From Candidatus Galligastranaerophilus intestinavium (GTDB lineage: Bacteria; Cyanobacteriota; Vampirovibrionia; Gastranaerophilales; Gastranaerophilaceae): a stretch of 63,364 nt of DNA. Made by a program: the position numbers and the translations under genes. Under the pieces are notes generated by a model that was given only the letters and a program-made list of their open reading frames with translations, had not been told where the DNA came from and did not search any database. Every line of letters begins with the position of its first letter. Position 1 is the stretch's first letter. The DNA lies in NCBI GenBank assembly GCA_018716625.1, contig DVJQ01000002.1, forward strand, positions 1 to 63,364, read 5' to 3'. Shown in pieces: positions 17,401 through 25,857 of the stretch.

Positions 17401-18747
17401 CTAAACCTCGACTCCGCGCATCATATCTTTTAGCGTTCTTATCGTTGTTTCCATGCTGACAGTATCTGAAACTTTTTGCTGCAAAAAAGCATTAATTTGC
17501 GGCATAAGCTCTATTGCAACATCAAGCTTTGGATTTGACCCCGCCTGATACATACCTACTTCAATCAGGTCTTTGTTTTCTCTGTACATTGCAAGCAATC
17601 GGCGCATTTTTTGGGCAGCTTCCTGATGTTCCTTGTCCGTAATTTCCGTAAATAACCTTGAGATAGACCCCAGAGGGTCAATAGCGGGGTAATGGTTCAT
17701 CTCGGCAACTTTACGTGAGAGGAAAATGTGACCGTCAACAATACCCCTTACGGTATCCACAACAGGGTCGGTTATGTCATCACCTTCCATAAGAACGGTA
17801 TAAAGTGCTGTTATTGAGCCTTTTTCAGAGTTTCCCGTGCGCTCAAGCGCCCTTTGCAGCCATGAAAATATTGAAGGCGGATAACCTTTCATGGTAGGCG
17901 GTTCGCCGATTGAAAGTCCGACTTCGCGTCCTGCCATAGCACAACGAGTTACCGTATCTGTCATAAGAAAAACCTTTTTGCCCTGATCTCTAAAATATTC
18001 GCATACGGTAGTTGCCGCAAGTAGTGCCTTTTGTCTGATTAATGGGGGCTGATCCCCTGTTGAGCATACAATTACAGAACGTTTCATACCCTCAGGTCCC
18101 AGAGAATTTTCAATAAACTCTTTTACCTCACGACCCCGTTCGCCAATTAGAGCCATAACGTTAATATCAGCTTCCGAGTTTCTCGCTATCATACCGAGCA
18201 TTGTGGATTTACCTACACCCGAGCCTGCAAAAAGACCCATACGCTGCCCCTGACCCATAGTCAAGAGCGAATCTATAACCCTTATTCCGGTTGAGATGGG
18301 ATCTTTAATTATCGGGCGGTGAAATGCATCGGGAATTGTTCCGTTAATATTCATATATTTTGCATTGGTAATATCTAACGGGCGTCCGTCAAGCGGCTCT
18401 CCGAGAGGATTTATAAGCCTGCCGAGCAAAAATTCACCCACAGGAAGCATAATAGGCCCGCCGGTTGTTTCAACCAAACTACCCTGACCTATGCCCTCAC
18501 CGTCATAGAGCAAAAGCAGCTGTGCGCTGTCGCCTTTGAAAGCGACAACCTCTGCAGCTTTTTTTTCACCTGTGTATGTTTGAATATAGCATAAATCGCC
18601 GATTTTAAGCCCTGGGAGCTTAACTTCGACTGTCAGACCCAAAAGCTTTGATACAGCACCCTTAAAACCGTACAGCTGCGTATTTTCAAGGGTATTAAAA
18701 GCTTTTGTTTTCAGGTTTTGTATTTTTAGTTCCAACTCTTCATCCAT
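17401..18747 (-). CDS. FliI/YscN-family secretion ATPase
   Basis: The hexameric ATPase of flagellar or injectisome type III export, homologous to F1-beta. The 448 residues include the Walker A motif GSGVGKST (175-182), the Walker B region KVFLMTDTVTRCAMAGREVG, the family motif CSTGDQPPLIRQKAL and FSWLQRALERTGN. No fliH, fliJ, flhA or other type III genes are near, which is unusual. It may serve a scattered flagellar set or another export machine. A TATAAT box lies 8 nt before the ATG with no ribosome-binding site. Assignment to F1 or Rho is excluded by the motif set. Confidence 0.9.
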   Translation of the reverse strand: MDEELELKIQNLKTKAFNTLENTQLYGFKGAVSKLLGLTVEVKLPGLKIGDLCYIQTYTGEKKAAEVVAFKGDSAQLLLLYDGEGIGQGSLVETTGGPIMLPVGEFLLGRLINPLGEPLDGRPLDITNAKYMNINGTIPDAFHRPIIKDPISTGIRVIDSLLTMGQGQRMGLFAGSGVGKSTMLGMIARNSEADINVMALIGERGREVKEFIENSLGPEGMKRSVIVCSTGDQPPLIRQKALLAATTVCEYFRDQGKKVFLMTDTVTRCAMAGREVGLSIGEPPTMKGYPPSIFSWLQRALERTGNSEKGSITALYTVLMEGDDITDPVVDTVRGIVDGHIFLSRKVAEMNHYPAIDPLGSISRLFTEITDKEHQEAAQKMRRLLAMYRENKDLIEVGMYQAGSNPKLDVAIELMPQINAFLQQKVSDTVSMETTIRTLKDMMRGVEV

Positions 18748-18829
18748 TAAGTTAAATTATAACATACATTTTTAACACAGGCATTTATATAAAAAATTTG
18801 TCTGAAATTTTTAATTCGCTTATATACAT

Positions 18830-18854
18830 TAATGCCCGCAGTATGCGGGCATTA
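18830..18854 (-). terminator. Perfect hairpin downstream of ppdK
   Basis: TAATGCCCGCA and its exact complement are separated by 3 nt (11-bp stem). It lies about 30 nt after the ppdK stop on the minus strand. The following sequence is AT-rich but has no clear T-run, so termination may be inefficient or the hairpin may protect the mRNA 3' end. Confidence 0.55.
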
Positions 18855-18884
18855 AGCTTGTATTATCTTATTTAGTGTTATTTT

Positions 18885-21548
18885 TTACACTAAAACAAGG
18901 TTGCTTTTTTCTTCAATTACCGCCTGAGCTGCAGCCAGTCTTGCCTGCGGAACTCTGAACGGAGAGCAAGATACATAATTCAAGCCAATTCTATGACAGA
19001 ATTTAACCGAATCAGGGTCGCCGCCATGTTCGCCGCAAATGCCGCGTTTTAGGTCAGGTCTTACTTTAAGCGCTTTATCCAAAGCAATTTGCATTAACTG
19101 ACCCACACCAACTTGATCAAGTGATTCAAACGGGTTGCGAGGTAAGATTTTTTCTTCAACATATTTGTTTAAGAATTTACCCTCAGCGTCATCACGAGAG
19201 AACCCGAAAGTCATCTGTGTCAAATCGTTTGTACCAAATGAGAAGAACTGAGCGTATTGAGCAATTTCATCCGCAGTAAGTGCTGCACGAGGAATTTCAA
19301 TCATCGTACCGAACATATAATCAATTTCAACGCCTTTTTCTTCCATAACTTCGCGAGCAACGCGCTCTAAAAGTTCACGGTCAATTCTAAGCTCATTAAC
19401 ATGAGATACAAGAGGAATCATCACCTCGGGCTTAACATCCAAGCCTTCTTTTTTAAGGTCGCATGCTGCCATAAATATTGCTCTTACTTGCATTTCGTTA
19501 ATTTCAGGGAACATAAGACCCAAACGGCAGCCTCTTAGACCCATCATAGGGTTAGATTCGCTTAAATTTTCGACAACATGAAGCAAATCTTCTTCTTTTT
19601 TGTAATCTTTGCCTTGAGCTTTAAGAGTTGCAACCTGTTCAATCAGACTTTCTTTGTCGGGCAAGAATTCATGTAACGGCGGGTCAAGAAGACGAATTGT
19701 CATCGGAAGTCCGTTTAGCGCCCTAAACATATCGACAAAGTCTTGATACTGCATTGGTAAAAGCTTATCCAGTGCTTCTTTTCTGGCTTCAGGAGTTCCT
19801 GCGATAATCATTTTTTGAACCCAAGGAAGTCTTTCAGGGTCCATAAACATATGCTCCGTACGGCACAAGCCAACACCTTGAGCGCCTAATTTAACAGCGT
19901 TTTTAACGTCAGTCGGAGTATCTGCGTTAGCACGAACTACAAGTTTTTTAGTTTCATCAACCCACTTGAACAGAGTTTCAAAGTTTTCATCCATATCAGC
20001 ACGGTGAGTTTTAACTTCTCCTGCCATAACTTCACCTGTACCGCCGTCAAGAGAGATTATGTCATTTTCACGATAAACTGTTCCATCCCCTGCTGTTAGA
20101 GTTTTATTTGCAAGGTCTATTTTTAAGTCTTCGCAGCCTGCAACACAGGGTTTACCCATACCTTTTGCAACAACTGCAGCGTGAGATGTCATACCGCCTC
20201 TAAGTGTTAAAACACCTTGAGAAGCTATCATGCCATGGATATCATCAGGGCAAGTTTCAATTCTTACCAAAATAACTTTTTCGCCTGCTTCGCCACGCTG
20301 TGCTGCTGCATCGGTATCAAATACAATTTTACCAACGGCAGCGCCGGGGGATGCTGCAAGACCTTGAGCAATTTTGTGTGCTTCTTTTTTAGCTTTCGGG
20401 TCAAAAGAGGGCAGTAAAAGTTGATACAATTGGTAAGGATCAACAAGAGAGATAGCGCGCTCTTTTGTGATTATGCCTTCGCGCTCCATTTCAACGGCAA
20501 TTCTAACCGCAGCAGCAGCTGTTCTTTTACCGTTTCTTGTTTGAAGAACGTATAATTTACCGCGCTCAATTGTAAATTCCATATCTTGAACATCTTTGTA
20601 GTGTTTTTCAAGGTTTTTAGCAATATCAACATATTGTCTGTAAAGCTCGGGCATTTCATTTTCAAGTTCGCAAATCGGTTTAGGTGTTCTGATACCTGCA
20701 ACAACGTCTTCGCCTTGAGCATTTGTTAAGTATTCACCATAGAATTTATTTTCACCTGTTGAGGGGTTTCTGGTAAATGAAACACCTGTTGCACAGTCAT
20801 CGCCCATATTACCAAATACCATGGTTTGTACGTTTACGGCTGTACCGTAGTTATGGTCGATTTTGTAGTGGTTACTGTAAGCAACCGCACGAGGAATATT
20901 CCAAGATCTAAATACCGCTTCAATAGCTTCTTGAAGTTGTACCATAGGATCTTGCGGGAATTCTTTTCCTGTTTCTTTTTTGATTAATTCTTTGTAAGGC
21001 TCGATAAGTGATTTCCAATCATCCGCAGTCAGTTCCGTATCTTGTTTAACGCCTTTTTCTTCTTTAATTTTATCAATGTATTCTTCAAATTTTACTCTTT
21101 CAATGTCCCAAGCAACCGAGCCGAACATTGTTAAAAATCTGCGGTATGAGTCGTAGCAAAAACGAGGATTGTTGGTAAGTTTAATCATACCTTCAACTGT
21201 TTTATCGTTCATACCAAGGTTTAGGATAGTTTCCATCATACCGGGCATAGAAAGTCTTGCACCTGAGCGAACAGAAACCAAAAGCGGATTTTCACTGTCG
21301 CCGAATTTTTTGCCTGTTTGTTTTTCAACATCAGCCAAAGCTGCTTTTACTTCATCCATAACGCCCTCGGGCATTTTGTTACCTGAGTTAATATATTCCA
21401 TGCAGGTTTCAGTTGTAATAGTCAAACCGGGGGGAACAGGCAGTCCTGCATTTGTCATCTCAGCAAGGTTTGCACCTTTTCCGCCGAGCAAATTGCGCAT
21501 ATCGGCATTACCTTCTCTAAAAAGCCATACACGTTTTTGTGTTGTCAT
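18885..21548 (-). CDS. ppdK: Pyruvate, phosphate dikinase
   Basis: Interconverts pyruvate, ATP and phosphate with phosphoenolpyruvate, AMP and pyrophosphate. The 887-residue length is typical. The N-terminal nucleotide-binding domain starts FREGNADMRNLLGGKGANLAEM. The phospho-carrier histidine is in GGMTSHAAVVAKGMGKPCVAG near residue 450. The C-terminal barrel holds GLCRTEHMFM, GLRGCRLG and FSFGTNDLTQMTFGFSRDD. A strong AAAGGAG site precedes the ATG. In anaerobes the enzyme often works glycolytically; its pyrophosphate use fits the membrane pyrophosphatase encoded in this window. Confidence 0.98.
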   Translation of the reverse strand: MTTQKRVWLFREGNADMRNLLGGKGANLAEMTNAGLPVPPGLTITTETCMEYINSGNKMPEGVMDEVKAALADVEKQTGKKFGDSENPLLVSVRSGARLSMPGMMETILNLGMNDKTVEGMIKLTNNPRFCYDSYRRFLTMFGSVAWDIERVKFEEYIDKIKEEKGVKQDTELTADDWKSLIEPYKELIKKETGKEFPQDPMVQLQEAIEAVFRSWNIPRAVAYSNHYKIDHNYGTAVNVQTMVFGNMGDDCATGVSFTRNPSTGENKFYGEYLTNAQGEDVVAGIRTPKPICELENEMPELYRQYVDIAKNLEKHYKDVQDMEFTIERGKLYVLQTRNGKRTAAAAVRIAVEMEREGIITKERAISLVDPYQLYQLLLPSFDPKAKKEAHKIAQGLAASPGAAVGKIVFDTDAAAQRGEAGEKVILVRIETCPDDIHGMIASQGVLTLRGGMTSHAAVVAKGMGKPCVAGCEDLKIDLANKTLTAGDGTVYRENDIISLDGGTGEVMAGEVKTHRADMDENFETLFKWVDETKKLVVRANADTPTDVKNAVKLGAQGVGLCRTEHMFMDPERLPWVQKMIIAGTPEARKEALDKLLPMQYQDFVDMFRALNGLPMTIRLLDPPLHEFLPDKESLIEQVATLKAQGKDYKKEEDLLHVVENLSESNPMMGLRGCRLGLMFPEINEMQVRAIFMAACDLKKEGLDVKPEVMIPLVSHVNELRIDRELLERVAREVMEEKGVEIDYMFGTMIEIPRAALTADEIAQYAQFFSFGTNDLTQMTFGFSRDDAEGKFLNKYVEEKILPRNPFESLDQVGVGQLMQIALDKALKVRPDLKRGICGEHGGDPDSVKFCHRIGLNYVSCSPFRVPQARLAAAQAVIEEKSNLVLV

Positions 21549-21683
21549 TAATTTTTTCTCCTTTTCAATGTATATGAAGTTGTAATTAAGCTATAAACAA
21601 GCCTTTTTGGGTATTTTATCCGTTTTTGATAAAAGATAGCGCTATTCTATCATAAAAACCTTTTCTTTGCTATAATTATAAAC

Positions 21684-23474
21684 ATGGATAATAAAAATGA
21701 AATTATAAATCAGGTAGCAGACCTGATTGCAAAGGGTAAATTTGACGAAGCTGCAACGCTTTTAGAGAAAATAAATTTTGAAGCGGAAAATGATATAGAA
21801 CTTATAAAAAATCTGGGGCTTTGCCACATTAATTTAAAAAATTACAACAAAGCAAAAGCCGCGTTTGAGAAGGCATGTAAAATAAACAATAACGACGCCA
21901 CAGCTCTTTATTACCTTGCTAACTGTGACGATAAGCTGGGTTTTGAGGATGAAGCAATTAAAGAATATGAAAAAGTAATAGAACTCAGAAACGAGTTTTT
22001 TGATGCATATAAAAATTTAAGCGTAATTCTCATGCGTCAAGGGCAGTATGAAAAAATAACAGAGATGCTAAAACCTGTTTTAGAAATTAAAACGGATGAT
22101 TACTTACTCTACTACATATTTGCAACGGCCAACGTTTCACTTAACAGACATGACCTTGCAATTGAACCATTAAAAAAAGCAATAGAATTAAAACCGGATC
22201 ATTTGCAGATTCAAAACAATCTTGCAAGCAGCTATATCGCACTAAATCAACTCGAAAACGCAAAGTTGATATTAGATTCGGCTCTAATGCAAGATAAAGA
22301 TTTGCCGCTAACAAATTATAATCTCGGGTTATTTTATCAAATAAAAGGCGAATACAAAAAAGCCTTTGATTATTTCAATATTGCCTACAAAAAAGAGCCT
22401 TCCGTTTCTCTTATGGCAACTTTAGCATATTGCGCGTGGAGAGCAGGTATTTACGAACTGGCAATAAGTCTTTACAGAAGCCTTATTGCAATTACCCCCG
22501 ATAAACTTAACTACAGAAACAATCTTTTATCTTTGTTGATTGAGGTAAAAAATTATACCGAGGCACTAAAAGTTGTAAAAGAGCTTTTAAAATTTAACCC
22601 CAACGGTGTGGATTTACAAAAAAAAGAAGCCTCTCTTTTAAGACTTACAGGTTCATCCCAAAATGCGATTGAGGTTTTAAATTCACTAATAAAGCGCGGA
22701 AAGATTGATGTTGAAATATATTACAATCTTGCTCTTTGTTATATAAACACTGAGGATTTAGAAAGCGCAAAAGATGCATTTAGAAAATGTATTGCGCTTG
22801 AGCCTCACAATCCCTTTGTAAGGAAAGATTTAGGGCTTTTATATTTAAAAATGAATATGGCGGATTGGGCGCTTGATGAACTGAAACAAGCGGTAGAACT
22901 GGAAGAAAACGAGCCCGAGATAGTTTTTGCTTATGCTGTTTCACTTAATAAAACAAATAATTTTGATAAAGCAGATAAATATTACCAAAGAGCTGTTTCT
23001 CTAAATCCGCAAAATGCTGACTATATTGCGCATTGGGGAGAAAATTTAATTTCTCAATCAAAAATTGAACAAGGTCTGGAAAAACTTCAGGAAGCAATAA
23101 AAATAAACCCAAAAAACTACATTGCACTTTATAACCTTGCAAAAGTGTATTTTTCGCAAAATAAATATTCTGTTGCAAAACAAATCCTTGAGGATATATT
23201 AAGTATGAATAAAGACCCTGAAATACTTAATATGCTTGCACTTTGCTATCTTAAAACAAAAGATTACAAAGCGGCATGTGCAATTTTTGAAAAATTGGCA
23301 AAAGATTTTCCGAAAAATCACATTTTACTGTGCAATTTAGGTGAATGTTACCTGAATTTAAAAGAATTCGATAAAGCAAAAAAAGCTGCAGATGAGGCAT
23401 TGTTGCTTTTTAGCGATTATGATGAAGCGTTAAAAATAATAAAAGAGGTAGAAAAGCAAAATGACACAGAGTAA
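21684..23474 (+). CDS. Tetratricopeptide-repeat protein
   Basis: A 596-residue soluble protein made almost entirely of about sixteen TPR units of 34 residues, such as NLGLCHINLKNYNKAKAAFE and NLALCYINTEDLESAKDAFR. TPR solenoids mediate protein-protein contacts, so the specific role is unknown. There is no signal peptide. TATAAT (21671-21676) ends 7 nt before the ATG and there is no ribosome-binding site, suggesting a leaderless mRNA. It overlaps trpS by 14 nt, so the two are cotranscribed. Confidence 0.93.
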   Translation: MDNKNEIINQVADLIAKGKFDEAATLLEKINFEAENDIELIKNLGLCHINLKNYNKAKAAFEKACKINNNDATALYYLANCDDKLGFEDEAIKEYEKVIELRNEFFDAYKNLSVILMRQGQYEKITEMLKPVLEIKTDDYLLYYIFATANVSLNRHDLAIEPLKKAIELKPDHLQIQNNLASSYIALNQLENAKLILDSALMQDKDLPLTNYNLGLFYQIKGEYKKAFDYFNIAYKKEPSVSLMATLAYCAWRAGIYELAISLYRSLIAITPDKLNYRNNLLSLLIEVKNYTEALKVVKELLKFNPNGVDLQKKEASLLRLTGSSQNAIEVLNSLIKRGKIDVEIYYNLALCYINTEDLESAKDAFRKCIALEPHNPFVRKDLGLLYLKMNMADWALDELKQAVELEENEPEIVFAYAVSLNKTNNFDKADKYYQRAVSLNPQNADYIAHWGENLISQSKIEQGLEKLQEAIKINPKNYIALYNLAKVYFSQNKYSVAKQILEDILSMNKDPEILNMLALCYLKTKDYKAACAIFEKLAKDFPKNHILLCNLGECYLNLKEFDKAKKAADEALLLFSDYDEALKIIKEVEKQNDTE

Positions 23475-24471
23475 AAAAAGAATAGTATCAGGCATGCGCT
23501 CAACGGGAAAACTGCATTTAGGGCATTATTTTGGCGTGCTTGCAAACTGGAAAAAGCTCCAAAGCGATTATGACAGTTTCTTTTTTATTGCAGACTGGCA
23601 TGCTCTTACAACAAAATTTGACTCTACCGAAACACTTGCGGATAACGTTTATAATGTAGCGCTGGATTGGCTTTCTTGCGGGATTGACCCTAATCAATCC
23701 ACAATTTATGTACAGTCTTATGTCCCGCAAATTGCGCAACTGCACATTTACTTGAGCATGATTACGCCTCAAAACTGGGTAGAGCGTGACCCGACCCTAA
23801 AAGATATGGCTCGCGCGCTAAGAGAAGGCGGACACAATGACTCGCAAATTTCATACGGTCTTTTAGGTTATCCTGTCTTAATGACGGCAGATATTATGAT
23901 GTTTAATGCAAATTATGTTCCCGTCGGAATAGACCAAGTCCCGCATGTCGAGCTTTCTCGCGACATTGTAAGGCGCTTTAATAATATTTATAAAACAGAC
24001 TTTTTTGTTGAACCAAAGCCCCTGTTGACTCAAATTCCTTTGATGAAGGGAGTTGATGGCAATAAAATGGGTAAATCTTTTAACAATGACATAAAAATCT
24101 CGGATGATGAGAAAACAACAGAAAAGAAAATAATGAGCGCAATAACCGACAGAAGCCGCCTAAAACGTGATGACCCCGGACACCCTGAGGATTGCGAGGT
24201 TGTTTATGATTATTGGAAAATTTTTGCAGATAAAGCAAAAGTGGAAGAAATAGACGGACTTTGCCGTATGGGGCAGATAGGCTGCGCCCAATGTAAAAAA
24301 GAACTTGCAAAAAGAGTGAACGAAATGCTTGCGCCAATTAGAGAAAAGCGCAGAGAATTGAGCGAAAATCCGAAAATTGTTCGCGAAATTTTACTTGAAG
24401 GCTCAAATAAAGCGCAAAAAGAGGCTCAAATTATTTTGGATAAAGTAAAAGAAGTTGTAAGGATGTATTAA
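23461..24471 (+). CDS. trpS: Tryptophanyl-tRNA synthetase
   Basis: A class I aminoacyl-tRNA synthetase charging tRNA-Trp. The HIGH signature is HLGH (residues 19-22) and the KMSKS signature is KMGKS (202-206). The region VLMTADIMMFNANYVPVGIDQ and the 336-residue length are typical. It starts inside the end of the TPR gene and ends directly at the ATG of the peptidase gene, so all three form one operon. Confidence 0.97.
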   Translation: MTQSKKRIVSGMRSTGKLHLGHYFGVLANWKKLQSDYDSFFFIADWHALTTKFDSTETLADNVYNVALDWLSCGIDPNQSTIYVQSYVPQIAQLHIYLSMITPQNWVERDPTLKDMARALREGGHNDSQISYGLLGYPVLMTADIMMFNANYVPVGIDQVPHVELSRDIVRRFNNIYKTDFFVEPKPLLTQIPLMKGVDGNKMGKSFNNDIKISDDEKTTEKKIMSAITDRSRLKRDDPGHPEDCEVVYDYWKIFADKAKVEEIDGLCRMGQIGCAQCKKELAKRVNEMLAPIREKRRELSENPKIVREILLEGSNKAQKEAQIILDKVKEVVRMY

Positions 24472-25674
24472 ATGGATAAACTCGTTGAAACATTTGTGGA
24501 ACTTGCAAAAATCCCCTCTCCCTCCTTAGGTGAGGATAAAGTTGCAGACAAAATCATAGAAATTTTAAATGCGCAAAATATAAATGCCAAAAAAGATGAC
24601 TATGGAAATGTTTACGCCTTTGTTGAACCGACTGATAAATCTAAACGCCCCTTACTTTTAAGCGCACATATGGATGTTGTGGGTGATGATAGCCCTATAA
24701 ATGTTGAAATACAGAGAGATATTATTCAAACAGATAAAACAAGAACTTTAGGCGCTGATGATAAAGCAGGAGTCGCAGCAGCAATTGTTCTTGCAAAAGA
24801 AATTGCGAATACTAAAGATTTACTCCATGGCGGTTTGGAGCTTGTTTTCACGCGCGATGAAGAACAAGGGATGAGCGGCATTCACAACCTTGATTTTTCA
24901 AAGCTTGAGAGTGAATATATACTTGTGCTTGATTCCTCGGAGCTTGGTAAATTTGAAATTTCAGGCGCAAGTTATACAAAGCTTGATGTAACGGTTAAAA
25001 CAAAAATCGGCGGGCACAGCGGGCTTGATATAGCCAAAAAAGACAGAATTAACGCTGCAAAAGTAATCGCAGACTACGTAGCATTAGCACCAATAGGCGT
25101 AATTAACGAGGATGAACTCGGCATTGTGACATCGGCAAATTTAGGCTGTATTTTAGGTGGCGGGATTGAGCGCACTTTAAATTCCGCTCAAAAATCTAAA
25201 AACCCTATCGAGCACATTTCACAAAACTGCACTGATAATGTAATAAACACAACTGCCTGCGCGCATTATTCAATCAGAAGTTCAAACGCTTGGTTTGAAA
25301 AAGAACTCATTGACGCTTATAAAAATATTGCCGATGAAATCAAAAAGAAATACGGCGAAAATGTGCAAATAACAATTGATGTCAGCGAACATTTAAAACC
25401 TTTTGAAAAATCAGACGACGATACACTTGTGAACATAGGGCGCGAAGCAGCGTCAAAAACAGGTTTAAAACTCGATGTAAGTTCTTTTCACGCAGGAGCA
25501 GAAACTCATGTCTATGCAAATGAGAAAAATAAGTACGGTAAAGTTTTTAAACCTGTGTTAATTGGAGTTGCCGATATTGAAAATATGCACTCAGTGCAAG
25601 AAAAATTGCATATAAATTCTTATCTTGAGGGTTATAAATTTTTAAAAGAATTTTTTATGGAATTTAACGCCTAA
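24472..25674 (+). CDS. M20-family metallopeptidase, PepT-like
   Basis: A dizinc aminopeptidase, probably tripeptidase-like. Zinc ligands are recognisable: HMD (His66), GADDKAG (Asp97) and RDEEQG (Glu130-Glu131 region), followed by a C-terminal histidine in SSFHAGAETHVY. The lid domain spans about residues 180-310 (KIGGHSGLDI). The 400-residue length fits. It follows trpS with no gap. The exact peptide specificity is not certain. Confidence 0.9.
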   Translation: MDKLVETFVELAKIPSPSLGEDKVADKIIEILNAQNINAKKDDYGNVYAFVEPTDKSKRPLLLSAHMDVVGDDSPINVEIQRDIIQTDKTRTLGADDKAGVAAAIVLAKEIANTKDLLHGGLELVFTRDEEQGMSGIHNLDFSKLESEYILVLDSSELGKFEISGASYTKLDVTVKTKIGGHSGLDIAKKDRINAAKVIADYVALAPIGVINEDELGIVTSANLGCILGGGIERTLNSAQKSKNPIEHISQNCTDNVINTTACAHYSIRSSNAWFEKELIDAYKNIADEIKKKYGENVQITIDVSEHLKPFEKSDDDTLVNIGREAASKTGLKLDVSSFHAGAETHVYANEKNKYGKVFKPVLIGVADIENMHSVQEKLHINSYLEGYKFLKEFFMEFNA

Positions 25675-25857
25675 GTTTTTAGTATTTATATTACATTTCT
25701 GTCTGCAATATATTTTATAAATTATTGCAGATACAGCTTTACTGTGCATTTTTGTTATTTTTTGTAAATAAACCTCTTAAAGTTTTAAAAAAACAGGCAA
25801 TTTTTTTAAATATATATACTTTATATATATAACCCCATAATTTCAAGAGAGAAGAAA

